DNA of 64,000 bases, from the NCBI RefSeq assembly GCF_024211255.1, contig NZ_JAMLDY010000016.1, positions 1 through 64,000 on the forward strand, written 5' to 3'. The translations under genes and the position numbers were made by a program. Origin of the DNA: Sphingomonas liriopis. GTDB taxonomy: Bacteria; Pseudomonadota; Alphaproteobacteria; Sphingomonadales; Sphingomonadaceae. Positions 7,468 through 16,243 of this stretch are shown here, piece by piece. The notes under the pieces were generated by a model. That model had not been told where the DNA came from. It saw nothing but the letters and a program-made list of their open reading frames with translations, and did no database searches. The first letter of the stretch is position 1. Each line of letters opens with the position of its first letter.

Positions 7468-9147
7468 TCAGCGCGTCGTCGCCGCGACATCCTCGCGCGT
7501 CCAGCCGCCGCCCATCGCCTGATACAGCGCGGCATAGGCGGCGAGACGATCGGCGCGCGCCTGCACCAGCGCGAGCTCGGCGGTGAGCAGGCCGCGCTGC
7601 GCGTCGAGCTGTTCGATGTACGAGGTATAGCCGGCGCGATAGCGGTTGCTGGCGTTGCGCAGCGCCGCGGCGAGCGCGTCGACCTGCAGCCCCAGCGCGG
7701 TCGCCTGTTCGGCGGAGCGCTGGACGCCGGCGAGCGCGTTGTCGACCTCCTGGAAGGCGACCAATGCGGTGCGGCGATAGGCGAAGGCGGCCTGATCGCG
7801 GCGCGCGGTGGCGATGTCGCTCTGCGCGCGCAGGCGGCCGCCGTCGAAGATCGGCGACAGGATGCTGGCGCCGAGCGAGAAGACCGCGATCGGATTGGCG
7901 AGCGCGGTCGACAGCACGACGCCCGCCGATCCGGTGAGCGCGAGATTGGGCAGCATCGCCGCGCGCGCGCTGTCGAGGCTGCGATCGGCGGCGACCAGCG
8001 TCTGTTCCGCCTGGAACAGGTCGGGGCGGCGGCGCAGCAGGTCGGCGGGCAGGCCGTCGGGGATGGCGGGGGCGAGCAGGCGGTCGAGCGGCAGGCCGCG
8101 GGGAATCGGGCCGGGGGCGGTGCCGAGGAGGAGGCTGAGCGCATTCTCCTGCCGGAGGATCGCGAGCTCGGCGGCGGGGACGAGTTGCTGCGTGGCGCGA
8201 TATTCGGCTTCGGCCTGCCGCAGTTCCAGGTTGGAGGTATAGCCCGCCTCGGCGCGGCGGCGGGCGATGCGCAGCGCTTCGGTGCGCGCGGCGAGCGTCT
8301 GGCGGGCGACGTCGAGGCGAAGGTCGAGCGCGCGGAGCGTGATGTAATTGGTGGCGACGCCGCTGGCGATGGCGAGGCGGACGGTGTCGCGCGCGGCTTC
8401 GCTGGCGAGCAGTTGCGCCTGTGCGGCGCGGCTCGCCTGCCGCAGGCGGCCGAACAGGTCGAGGTCGTAGCTGGCGGTGATCGCGGGCTGCGCGCCCAAT
8501 GCGTCGCTGGGGGTGCCGAACGGGCTGACGGTCTGGCCGGTGGTGCCCGGCAGCGTGCCGCCGAGCGTCGGCGTGCGCTGCGCGGCGGCGAGGCGGGCCG
8601 CGGCGCGGGCCTCGTCGATGCGGGATGCGGCGGCGGCGAGGTCGACGTTGTTGGCGAGCGCGCGGGCGACGAGGTCGGTGAGCACAGGATCGCCGAACGC
8701 GTTCCACCAGTCGGCGCGGATCGGCTGGCCCTGGCCCAGCGCGGTGCGCCATGCGGGTGGGGCGACGACGGCGCTGGCGGCGGGGGCTGGCGGGCGGGGG
8801 CCGATGCAGGCGGCCAGCGTCAGCGATAGAAGGGTTGTTCGCGCGAAGACGCGAAGACGCGAAGAGGGTGCGCCTGCCGCGCCAGCGGCCCCGTCATCAT
8901 CGACCGAGTTGGGACGCGGTTCCGTCGCCGAGGGGCTGACCTCTTCGCGTCTTTGCGTCTTCGCGTGACAACCAACGGGGGGGCGCGGGGACAGGGAGAT
9001 ATGGGTTCGCGCGGGGGCGCGGAGGCGCGGAGGTGTCGTGCTTTTGGCCTCTGCCGTGGCTTCATCATCGGCCGGGTTTTCGAGGGGCGGCTGCGCCGCC
9101 GCGCGCGCGTCTTCTCCGCGCCTCCGCGCCTCCGCGTGAACACGCAT
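7468..9147 (-). CDS. NodT-type efflux outer-membrane lipoprotein with repeat-derived N-terminal extension
   Basis: Residues ~115-559 are a standard outer-membrane channel of the NodT/OprM kind: a lipobox (LAAC, Cys114), ADWWNAFGDPVLTDLV, and two repeats of long helices and strands. It completes the tripartite pump with the two upstream genes. The only start codon in frame is the ATG at 9147, which overlaps the stop of the membrane fusion gene (TGATG). Between that ATG and the lipobox lie about 110 codons made of two intergenic repeat elements (9004-9141 and 8837-8969) read in frame. Without them the start would read M-R-T-T-L-L-S-L-T-L-A-A-C, a perfect lipoprotein signal. Export of the present product is doubtful unless initiation is internal. 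Confidence 0.85.
   Translation of the reverse strand: MRVHAEARRRGEDARAAAQPPLENPADDEATAEAKSTTPPRLRAPARTHISLSPRPPVGCHAKTQRREEVSPSATEPRPNSVDDDGAAGAAGAPSSRLRVFARTTLLSLTLAACIGPRPPAPAASAVVAPPAWRTALGQGQPIRADWWNAFGDPVLTDLVARALANNVDLAAAASRIDEARAAARLAAAQRTPTLGGTLPGTTGQTVSPFGTPSDALGAQPAITASYDLDLFGRLRQASRAAQAQLLASEAARDTVRLAIASGVATNYITLRALDLRLDVARQTLAARTEALRIARRRAEAGYTSNLELRQAEAEYRATQQLVPAAELAILRQENALSLLLGTAPGPIPRGLPLDRLLAPAIPDGLPADLLRRRPDLFQAEQTLVAADRSLDSARAAMLPNLALTGSAGVVLSTALANPIAVFSLGASILSPIFDGGRLRAQSDIATARRDQAAFAYRRTALVAFQEVDNALAGVQRSAEQATALGLQVDALAAALRNASNRYRAGYTSYIEQLDAQRGLLTAELALVQARADRLAAYAALYQAMGGGWTREDVAATTR
8837..8969. repeat. Inverted repeat family E, copy inside the outer-membrane gene
   Basis: The arms are GTTCGCGCGAAGACGCGAAG and its counterpart ending CTTCGCGTGAC. 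The core GCGCCTGCCGCGCCA is shared with the copy at 40730. It is read in frame as part of the coding sequence at 7468-9147 and lies directly before the lipoprotein signal. Confidence 0.8.
9004..9141. repeat. Inverted repeat family E, second copy inside the outer-membrane gene
   Basis: The arms are GTTCGCGCGGGGGCGCGGAG and the counterpart CTCCGCGCCTCCGCGTGAAC. It begins six bases after the A of the ATG at 9147 and is read in frame. About 34 bp separate it from the copy at 8837-8969. Confidence 0.8.
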
Positions 9148-10304
9148 CACTGCACCACCGGGCCGTCGGCGGTGTCGATGCGGGCCTGGACCGACATGCC
9201 GGGACGCAGGCGCTGGATCAGCGGCTGGCCGGGATCGATGCGGATGCGCACCGCGATGCGTTGCGGGACCTTGGTGAAATTGCCCGTCGCATTGTCGGAT
9301 TTGAGGACTGCGAATTCGGAGCCGGCGGCGGGGGAGATCCGTTCGATATGGCCGGTCAGGCGGGCGTTGGCGAGGCCGTCGACGGTAAAGCTGGCGGGCT
9401 GGCCGATGGTCATGCGTGCGGTCTGGGCTTCCTTGAAATTGGCGATGACCCAGGTTTCGGGGGGGACGAGGAACATCAGCTGCGAGCCGGCGGTGACGTA
9501 CTGGCCGACGCGGACGCCAACCTCGCTCAGCCGGCCGCGTTCGGGCGCGCGGATGACGGTGTTGGCGAGGTCGATCTGGGCGAGGTGCAGCGCGGCTTCG
9601 GCGCCCGAGACGCCGGCCTGCTGGCCGCCGCGGCCGACCTGCACGGTGCGGATATCCTGCCGCGCGATCTCGCGCGCGGCGCGCGCCTGCTGCACCGCGG
9701 CCTGCGCCTGGCGGAGCGCGGCGAGCGTCTGGTCGCGTTCGCGCAAGGATACCGAGCCATCGGTGACGAGGTCGTTGACGCGGTTCATGTCGGCCTGCGC
9801 GCGCATCAGCTGCGCCTCGGCATTGGCGACGGCGGCGGACTGTGCGGCGAGGCTGGCGGTGCGGCTGCGCTCGGTCTGGCGGGCGTTGGCGAGCGTCGCA
9901 TTCTGTGCATCGACCTGCGCCTGCGCCTGGTCGACGCGCTGGCGGTAGATGCGGTCGTCGATCTGGACCAGCGGGTCGCCGGGCTTCACGTCCATGAAGT
10001 CGCGGACGTACACATGCGTGACATAGCCCGACACCTGCGGCGCGATCACCGTGGTGCGGCCGCGGACATAGGCGTTGTCGGTCGACTGGTTGGCGTTGGC
10101 GAAGGGCGGCAGCCGCCACGCGGCGAGCACCGCGAGTACGCCGCCCAACGCGAGCGCGACGATGACGACCAGCGCGGTGCGGCTGACCGGCTGCGGTCGC
10201 CAGCCCGATCCGGCGGGTGGCGCGGAGGGTGGAGCGGGCACGGCTTCGGCCTGCGCCTCCTCGGTCGCGGGGGTGGAATCGACGGGGCTGCGGGTGTCAG
10301 TCAT
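9147..10304 (-). CDS. HlyD/EmrA-family membrane fusion protein
   Basis: A 385-residue periplasmic adaptor. One membrane anchor lies at ~43-64 (ALVVIVALALGGVLAVLAAW). Then come a lipoyl half (VIAPQVSGYVTHVYVRDFMDVKPGD), a long coiled coil (~115-215), the second lipoyl half (IRAPERGRLSEVGVRVG) and a beta-barrel (VIANFKE). It bridges the inner-membrane MFS pump to the outer-membrane channel. The ATG at 10304 overlaps the stop of the MFS gene (ATGA) and its own stop overlaps the next start (TGATG), so the three genes form one translationally coupled operon. Substrate unknown. Confidence 0.92.
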   Translation of the reverse strand: MTDTRSPVDSTPATEEAQAEAVPAPPSAPPAGSGWRPQPVSRTALVVIVALALGGVLAVLAAWRLPPFANANQSTDNAYVRGRTTVIAPQVSGYVTHVYVRDFMDVKPGDPLVQIDDRIYRQRVDQAQAQVDAQNATLANARQTERSRTASLAAQSAAVANAEAQLMRAQADMNRVNDLVTDGSVSLRERDQTLAALRQAQAAVQQARAAREIARQDIRTVQVGRGGQQAGVSGAEAALHLAQIDLANTVIRAPERGRLSEVGVRVGQYVTAGSQLMFLVPPETWVIANFKEAQTARMTIGQPASFTVDGLANARLTGHIERISPAAGSEFAVLKSDNATGNFTKVPQRIAVRIRIDPGQPLIQRLRPGMSVQARIDTADGPVVQ

Positions 10305-11959
10305 GCGGGGCCCTGTGCCAGCGCGGCGCGGCGTTCGCGACGCGTCCGGCGGATCATGAGGAAGACGAGATAGCAGAAGGTGAGCGCGGCGAGACCTGCG
10401 ATCAACCGGAAGACGTCGTCATAGGCGAGCACGTTCGCCTCGCGAGTCGCGGTCTGCGACAGGATCGCGCCGCCCTCCGCGCTGCGCAGCGCGGGATCGC
10501 CGACGACGCGCGACACCGCCGCGCCGCCCGCCTGCAGGCGCTGCACAACGATCGGATCGGTCGGGTCGATGCTTTGCACCAGCGCGGCGCTGTTCGCCTT
10601 TTCGCGGATCTGCTGATAGCTGCCCAGCAACGCGGTGCCGGCGAGGCCGCCGATCGAATTTATCATCCCGAACAAGGCGATGAAGCTGATGATATGCCCG
10701 GTGCCCTGTTGCAGCGCGCGGGTCATGCCGAACAAGAGCGCGGGTCCGAGGAAATAGGTCGCGGCGAAGGCGATCAGCGCCTGGCTGGCGTACATCTGCG
10801 GTGCGCGGGTGAGGCTGGTCGCGTGACTGTCGGCGAAGGCGGCGATCGCGACGAGGCCGATCGCCAGCATGATCGGGTGCGACAGGCGGGTGACGTCGAG
10901 CGTGATCGCGCTGAGCGCGACGCCGGCGACCGAGGCGAGGAAGATGATCGTGAAGAAGGGAACGAGCTGGTCGTTGTTCTGCCCGAGCACGGTGAGCAGG
11001 CCGACCGAGGCATAGCTTTGTTCGCTCAGCACGATGCGCGCCATGATCGTGACGATCGTGAAGCGGACGATGTCGGCGCTGCCCAGCCAGCGGGTGTTGA
11101 GCAAGGGATTGACGCGGTGATGCTCGATCAGCAGCGCCGCGGCGAGCATCGGGATCGCGGCGATCAGCGCCCAGCCGATCCAGGCTGCGTTGGTCCACCA
11201 GACGATCCGCCCCAGCCCCAGCACCGCGGCGAACAGCGCCATCGATCCGGCGAACAACGGGAAGGTGAGGAAGTCGAGCCGCTCGAACGCCTTCGACCGC
11301 GTCGTCGGCGGCAGGCGGAGGAAGGCGACCGCGGCGAGGCTCAAGAGCGCGAGGCCGAGTTCGAACAGGTAGAGCGTGCGCCATTGCGACATGGCGAGCA
11401 GGTCGGGCGAGAACAGGCGGGCGAGCGGCGTCGCGCATTGGGGGATGCCGATGCCGACCACCACCGCCTTCAGCCGCCATTTCGCGGGCAGCGCCTGCAT
11501 CATGTAATAGAGGCACAGGCTGGAAACGGCGGCGCCGGCCATGCCGCTCGCCGCGCGGACGAGGATCGCGGTGTCGAAGCCGCGCACGAACAGATGCGCG
11601 AAGGTGAGCGCGGCATAGATGCCGAGGAAGATCATCGCGAAGGGCCTGAGCCCGAATTGCGCGCGGAACTTGATGAGCAGCAGGTTGATGCTGACGTTGG
11701 TCATCACATAGACCGTCGGCAGCCAGGCGATCTCGGCCGGGTCGAGGCCGAGCGCACCCTGCAGCGTATAGGTGTTGGCGGAGATCAGCGCGTTGCCGAA
11801 CCCGCCGGTCAGGCCGAGCAGGATGGCGATCGCGCCGTAAGCGATGCGGTGGCGGGTGCGGTGCTCGACCGATCCCGGCGAGCCGGGGAGGACGGGCAGT
11901 TCGTGGGTGGCGAACGTCCAGTCTTCTTCGGACAGGAAGCGGCGCAGGCGGGCGATCAT
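10301..11959 (-). CDS. MFS efflux transporter, DHA2/EmrB-like
   Basis: A 552-residue inner-membrane protein with about 14 hydrophobic segments and a ~40-residue cytosolic N-terminus. It resembles the 14-helix drug:H+ antiporters, but its N-terminal motifs (GNALISANTYTLQGALG, WLPTVYVMTN) are diverged from EmrB proper. It is the first gene of the operon MFS, adaptor, outer-membrane factor. A second tripartite set with the reverse gene order lies at 22192-26912. No regulator gene adjoins this operon. Confidence 0.88.
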   Translation of the reverse strand: MIARLRRFLSEEDWTFATHELPVLPGSPGSVEHRTRHRIAYGAIAILLGLTGGFGNALISANTYTLQGALGLDPAEIAWLPTVYVMTNVSINLLLIKFRAQFGLRPFAMIFLGIYAALTFAHLFVRGFDTAILVRAASGMAGAAVSSLCLYYMMQALPAKWRLKAVVVGIGIPQCATPLARLFSPDLLAMSQWRTLYLFELGLALLSLAAVAFLRLPPTTRSKAFERLDFLTFPLFAGSMALFAAVLGLGRIVWWTNAAWIGWALIAAIPMLAAALLIEHHRVNPLLNTRWLGSADIVRFTIVTIMARIVLSEQSYASVGLLTVLGQNNDQLVPFFTIIFLASVAGVALSAITLDVTRLSHPIMLAIGLVAIAAFADSHATSLTRAPQMYASQALIAFAATYFLGPALLFGMTRALQQGTGHIISFIALFGMINSIGGLAGTALLGSYQQIREKANSAALVQSIDPTDPIVVQRLQAGGAAVSRVVGDPALRSAEGGAILSQTATREANVLAYDDVFRLIAGLAALTFCYLVFLMIRRTRRERRAALAQGPA

Positions 11960-12024
11960 GATGCTGCTATACGCGCGATCGCGGTATGGGGTGCAATGGT
12001 GTCAGACGCCTGTTTCACCCGCTC

Positions 12025-12131
12025 CGTCACCCCGGACTTGGTCCGGGGTCCACTCTGCGGCGAGGCATAGGGCCCGAGGAGCGACCGCTGGCCTGCGGCC
12101 CGGTGGACCCCGGAACGAGTCCGGGGTGACG
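12025..12131. repeat. Intergenic inverted repeat, family A
   Basis: The arms CGTCACCCCGGACTTGGTCC and GGACCCCGGAACGAGTCCGG enclose about 50 bp. It lies between the stop of the glycosyltransferase gene and the 5' side of the efflux operon, both on the minus strand, so the efflux promoter must lie between it and 11959 or within it. Confidence 0.85.
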
Positions 12132-12181
12132 CAGGGAGTGGGGCGATGCGTCGGACCCTCTCGACGGTTCGCCGTCGCGGT

Positions 12182-13189
12182 TCAGCCACCCAATATGTCT
12201 CGGTACAGCGCGATATAGGCGTCGGCCATCCGCTCGACGCTGAACCGTTCGACCACCGCGCGGCGGCAGGCGGCGCGGTCGATCTCGGGCAGGCGCGCGA
12301 CCGCGGCGATCGCTTCGTCGACGCTGTTCACGAGGAAGCCGGTGACGCCGTCGTCGATCAGTTCGGGCATCGAGCCGCGGCGAATCGCGATGACGGGGGT
12401 GCCGCAGGCCATCGCCTCGATCACCGACAGGCCGAAGGGCTCGTCGAAGCCGATGAGGTGGAGGAGCGCCGCCGCCTTGCCGAGCGCGGTGGTGCGCTCG
12501 TCGCCGCCGACCGCGCCGGGGTGGCGGATCCGGTCGCCGAGGTGCGGCACGACGGCGCGCTCGTAATAGCCCTGATCCTGGACGATGCCGTACATGGCAA
12601 GGTCGCGCGCCGTAGCCTGCGCGACCGCGATCGCTTCGGCGGCGCCTTTGTCGGGATGCATGCGGCCGAAGAAGAGGAGGTCGTCGCTGCCGCTCGCGTC
12701 GAAGGGGAAGTCGTTGAGGACGATGCCGTGATGAATCGTCGCGGCGTAGTTCAGCTTGGGCGAGCGATCGGCGTCGCTGATCGCGACGTAGTGCACGCGG
12801 TCCTGATAAGGCTGGTACATCGGCAGGATGCGATCCGACGAGAAACCGTGGATGGTGGTGACCATCGGCGTGTCGACGAGGTGCGCGAAGGCGTGGGCGG
12901 GGAAATCGGCCTGGTTGTGGATGAGGTCGAATTCGCCGGCGCGTTCGAACAGGTGGGCGAGGTGGCGGAATTCCCAGACTTTCGCGTCGATGCTCGGGTC
13001 TTCGGAATAGGGGGCGGGGACGACCGCGGCGAGGGTGGCGGCGGTGAGGCTGTCCTGTGTTGCGAACAGCGTCACGTCGATGCCGCGCGTCACCAGTGCC
13101 TCGGTGAGCAGGCTGGTGACCAACTCCCACGGACCATAGTGGCGCGGCGGGGTGCGCCACGAAATGGGGGCGAGCATCGCGATCTTCAT
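12182..13189 (-). CDS. Family 4 glycosyltransferase
   Basis: A 335-residue GT-B fold enzyme. It begins MKIAMLAPISWRTPPRHYGPWE and shows HNQADFPAH, TTIHGF, the domain-2 entry FFGRMHPDKG and the donor-binding EPFGLSVIEAMACGTPVI (E-x7-E motif), followed by RGSMPELIDDGVTGFLV. The enzyme retains the anomeric configuration and uses a nucleotide sugar. It is the last gene of a three-gene operon after GH130 and GH13 genes, with a 10-bp gap to the GH13 stop, which suggests a role in making or trimming a small glucan, mannan or glycoside rather than in the envelope. Confidence 0.88.
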   Translation of the reverse strand: MKIAMLAPISWRTPPRHYGPWELVTSLLTEALVTRGIDVTLFATQDSLTAATLAAVVPAPYSEDPSIDAKVWEFRHLAHLFERAGEFDLIHNQADFPAHAFAHLVDTPMVTTIHGFSSDRILPMYQPYQDRVHYVAISDADRSPKLNYAATIHHGIVLNDFPFDASGSDDLLFFGRMHPDKGAAEAIAVAQATARDLAMYGIVQDQGYYERAVVPHLGDRIRHPGAVGGDERTTALGKAAALLHLIGFDEPFGLSVIEAMACGTPVIAIRRGSMPELIDDGVTGFLVNSVDEAIAAVARLPEIDRAACRRAVVERFSVERMADAYIALYRDILGG

Positions 13190-13199
13190 GGAGGTGGGC

Positions 13200-14765
13200 T
13201 TAGCGGGTTATGAGGAGGATGACAGCTTCGTCTGGGCGGAGCAGACCGGGCTCGCCGCGGCCGGGCAAGGTGCCGAGCAAGATGTCGCCGGCCGGCAATG
13301 TCACCGGCTGCGGCGTCGCGCCGAGGTTGAGCGCGACGACGATGCGTTCGTCGCCGTGGCGGCGTTCGTAGGCGAGCACGTCGCCGGCCGCCTCGATCAG
13401 CGCGAAGTCGCCGATCGCGAGCGCGTCATGCTTGCGGCGCAGGTTGAGGAGGTCGCGGTGCAGCGCCAGCATCGAGCCGGCATCGCCGCTCTGCGCGGCG
13501 ACGTTGCGCGTCGGCCAGTCGGGGTTGAGTGGCAGCCACGGTTCACCGGTCGAGAAGCCGGCATGGTCGCTGGCGTTCCACGGCATCGGCGTACGTACCG
13601 GATCGCGGCCGAGGCCGAGGCCGGGTTCGCGCAGTTCGCGCGGGTCCTGTACGCGGGTTGCCGGGATGGCGACGTCGGTCAGGCCGATCTCGTCGCCATA
13701 ATAGAGCGTCGGCGTGCCGCGCAGCGTCAGCAGCAGCACCGCGGCGACGCGCGCCTGGCCCAAGCCGACGCGGGTGGCGATGCGCGGACGATCGTGATTG
13801 CCGAGCACCCAGTTCGGCCAGCCGCCGGGCGGTAGTGCGGCTTCATATTCCGCGATCATCTGCGCAAGGTGGCGCGCGTCCCATGGCGCGTCGATCAGCT
13901 GGAAGTTGAAGGGGAGATGCACTTCGGGGGCGTCGAGGCCGTAATAGTGCATCAGGCGTTCGACGGGCAGGTAGATTTCGCCGATCAGGACCCGGTCGCC
14001 GTCGTAGCTGTCGGCGATGGCGCGCATGTCGGCGGCGATGGCGTGGACGTCGGGCTGGTCGGTGGAGTGGAGCTGGAGGACGGCGTGCATCTCGCCCATC
14101 TCGGGGCGATAGGCGGGGTTGGGCGGGTTGTCGGGGAAGCCGGCGTGCTTGACCATGTGCCAGAGCACGTCGATGCGAAAGCCGTCGACGCCGCGGTCGA
14201 ACCAGAAGCGCAGCGCGTCCATCATCGCGGCCCGCAGATCGGGGTTGCGCCAGTTGAGGTCGGCCTGTTCCTTCAGGAAGGCGTGATAATAATATTGGCC
14301 GGTGGCGGGGTCGTATTCCCACGCGGAGCCGCCGAAATCGCTGATCCAGTTGTTGGGCGGGCCGCCATCCGGCGCGGGATCGTGCCAGATGTACCAGTCG
14401 CGCTTCGGGTTGTCGCGCGACGAGCGGCTTTCCCGGAACCAGGGGTGGTCGGTCGAGCTGTGGTTGGGGACGAAATCGAGCAGCAGCTTGAGGCCACGGT
14501 CATGCGCGGCGGCGAGCAGCGCGTCGAAATCGGCGAGCGTGCCGAAACGCGGGTCGATGCCGCAATAATCGGCGACGTCATAGCCGAAGTCGCGCATCGG
14601 CGAGGGGAAGATCGGCGAGATCCAGAGCGCATCGACGCCGAGCGCGACGAGGTGGTCGAGGCGCGCTTCGATCCCCTTGAGGTCGCCGATGCCGTCGCCA
14701 TCGCTGTCCTGGAACGAGCGAGGATAGACCTGGTAGATCGTGCCCGACTGCCACCACGCGGTCAT
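13200..14765 (-). CDS. GH13 alpha-glucosidase (alpha-amylase family)
   Basis: A 521-residue (beta/alpha)8 enzyme of the oligo-1,6-glucosidase/alpha-glucosidase type. It shows QVYPRSFQDSDGDGIGDL, region I DFVPNHSS, region II DGFRIDV with the nucleophile Asp, region III GEIY with the acid Glu, and region IV NHDRPR. The calcium-type DSDGDGIGD loop is intact. It has no signal peptide, so it acts in the cytosol on small alpha-glucosides. Its start overlaps the GH130 stop (ATGA) and the GT4 gene follows. Sucrose- or trehalose-type activities of the same family cannot be excluded by eye. Confidence 0.9.
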   Translation of the reverse strand: MTAWWQSGTIYQVYPRSFQDSDGDGIGDLKGIEARLDHLVALGVDALWISPIFPSPMRDFGYDVADYCGIDPRFGTLADFDALLAAAHDRGLKLLLDFVPNHSSTDHPWFRESRSSRDNPKRDWYIWHDPAPDGGPPNNWISDFGGSAWEYDPATGQYYYHAFLKEQADLNWRNPDLRAAMMDALRFWFDRGVDGFRIDVLWHMVKHAGFPDNPPNPAYRPEMGEMHAVLQLHSTDQPDVHAIAADMRAIADSYDGDRVLIGEIYLPVERLMHYYGLDAPEVHLPFNFQLIDAPWDARHLAQMIAEYEAALPPGGWPNWVLGNHDRPRIATRVGLGQARVAAVLLLTLRGTPTLYYGDEIGLTDVAIPATRVQDPRELREPGLGLGRDPVRTPMPWNASDHAGFSTGEPWLPLNPDWPTRNVAAQSGDAGSMLALHRDLLNLRRKHDALAIGDFALIEAAGDVLAYERRHGDERIVVALNLGATPQPVTLPAGDILLGTLPGRGEPGLLRPDEAVILLITR

Positions 14766-15874
14766 GCGAAACGCGCCTTGGACATCCGGGTCATGCGGCA
14801 GGCTAGGTCGGCCTCGCCGCTGGCGACGAGGTAATCGTCGCCGGTGTCGACGAGGCCGGTGGAGAAGACCACCGGGGTCGGCAGGTACATCTGGTGCGCG
14901 ATGGGGACGGTGAGCGCGGGGTTTGCCTCGAGCAGCGGCGTCTCGTCCTCGACACGCAGGATGTGCGCGGGGTCGTTACGGTCGAGCAGCGCCCAGAAGC
15001 TGCGGTAGATGCCGACGCTCTCGCGTGCCTCGACGCCGTGGTAGATCATCAGCCAGCCCTGCGGGGTCAGGACCGGCTGGGTGCCGCCGCCGATCTTCAT
15101 CGCCGAGGCCGATGCCTTGCGCGCCCGCAAACCGGGAGCGTCGAGCGGTTTCCAGTGGAGCGCGTCGGGGGATGCCGCGAAGTTGATCGACGGGCCGCCG
15201 ACATAGGGGCTGTCGGGCGGATAGGCAAAATAGACCTCGCCCAAGGGACGGGTGAGCGCCATGAAGCGGTCGCCGACCAGCCCCTCGAACAGGATCATGT
15301 CCTTGTTCTGGTGGTCGAGAACGATCCCCTCCAGCCGGTAATGGAGGCCGTCGCGCGAGGTGTGGAGCGTGGTGCAATGGCGTTCGGCGCCGACCGAGCA
15401 GGTGGTCATGTACCAGACGTCGCCGATGCGGGTGATGCGCGCGTCCTCGACGCCGTAGCATTGGTAGTTCGCGGCGGGTTCGATCGCGGCGTCGTAGTGG
15501 ACCGCGACGATCGTTTCGCCATCGGGGTCCAGCTCGACCGGCAACAGCCACGACAGCGAGGTGAGCGCGAGGATGCGGTGGCGGCTGCCCTTCAGCTCGA
15601 ACTGGCGGGGGTCGGTCATGTCGATCTGCGCGAGCGGCCAGGCGTCGCGGACGTAGCCGGCGGGGGTCCAGCGGATCGCGTGGACGTGGTTGTCGCGGAT
15701 TGGGTCGGACAGCGCTTCGGCGATGCGGACCATCAGCAGGAGGTTGCCGCTGGGAAGGCGGGTGAAGCCGGGGTTGAAGGCGCCGAGGACGTACGTCGGT
15801 TCGGCGATCCCGCGGCGGAGCGGCGAGCGGGTGAGGTCGACGTGGTCGGGGGTGAAGATCAGCGCATCGTGCAT
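14762..15874 (-). CDS. GH130-like glycoside phosphorylase/glycosidase
   Basis: A 370-residue five-bladed propeller enzyme. AFNPGFTRLPSGNLLLMVR and YGVEDARITRIGDVWYMT correspond to the conserved FNP and EDPRI motifs of GH130. Characterised members phosphorolyse beta-mannosides (mannosyl-glucose, mannooligosaccharides). It lacks a signal peptide. It leads the operon GH130-GH13-GT4. The promoter should lie in 15875-15984, before the family A repeat. The pairing of a beta-mannoside enzyme with an alpha-glucosidase is unusual, so the true substrate may be a mixed glycoside. Confidence 0.82.
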   Translation of the reverse strand: MHDALIFTPDHVDLTRSPLRRGIAEPTYVLGAFNPGFTRLPSGNLLLMVRIAEALSDPIRDNHVHAIRWTPAGYVRDAWPLAQIDMTDPRQFELKGSRHRILALTSLSWLLPVELDPDGETIVAVHYDAAIEPAANYQCYGVEDARITRIGDVWYMTTCSVGAERHCTTLHTSRDGLHYRLEGIVLDHQNKDMILFEGLVGDRFMALTRPLGEVYFAYPPDSPYVGGPSINFAASPDALHWKPLDAPGLRARKASASAMKIGGGTQPVLTPQGWLMIYHGVEARESVGIYRSFWALLDRNDPAHILRVEDETPLLEANPALTVPIAHQMYLPTPVVFSTGLVDTGDDYLVASGEADLACRMTRMSKARFA

Positions 15875-15984
15875 GCAGGTGGTAGCGCGGATGAGGGGAT
15901 GTGGTTCCCTGTCGGGTTCGCTGCGATATGGCGTGGGCTATTGCTTGGCGCCGATTATCCGGGTCATCACGGCGTCCTCTCCCT

Positions 15985-16092
15985 CCGTCACCCCGGACTT
16001 GTTCCGGGGTCCACTGGTCCGCAGGCGTAGGACAAGAGGCTCGAGGTTACCGCCTGCCGAACCGTGGACCCCGGAACAAGTCCGGGGTGACG
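15985..16092. repeat. Intergenic inverted repeat, family A
   Basis: The arms CGTCACCCCGGACTTGTTCC and GGAACAAGTCCGGGGTGACG are perfect complements, with ~50 bp between them. It lies in the 369-bp gap between the porin stop and the GH130 start. Confidence 0.88.
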
Positions 16093-16180
16093 GAGGATTT
16101 GTGGCAGTCCGTTGGTCACGCGATCATCGGCGGGCGGTGACGGAGGGGGCTTCCACGCGCGATGTCGCTTGCGGAAGCAC

Positions 16181-16243
16181 CCCTCCACCACCCGGCTGCG
16201 CCGGGCGGTCCCCCTCCCCGCGGAGCGGGGAGGAATTGGAGGG
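16181..16243. terminator. Three-stem inverted repeat at the porin 3' end
   Basis: The outer arms CCCTCCA/TGGAGGG enclose two hairpins, CCCGG-ctgcg-CCGGG and CCTCCCCG-cggag-CGGGGAGG. It abuts the porin stop codon directly. It may serve as a terminator or mRNA-end stabiliser, although no T-run follows. The layout is a three-way junction, as in the element at 19625. Confidence 0.6.
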
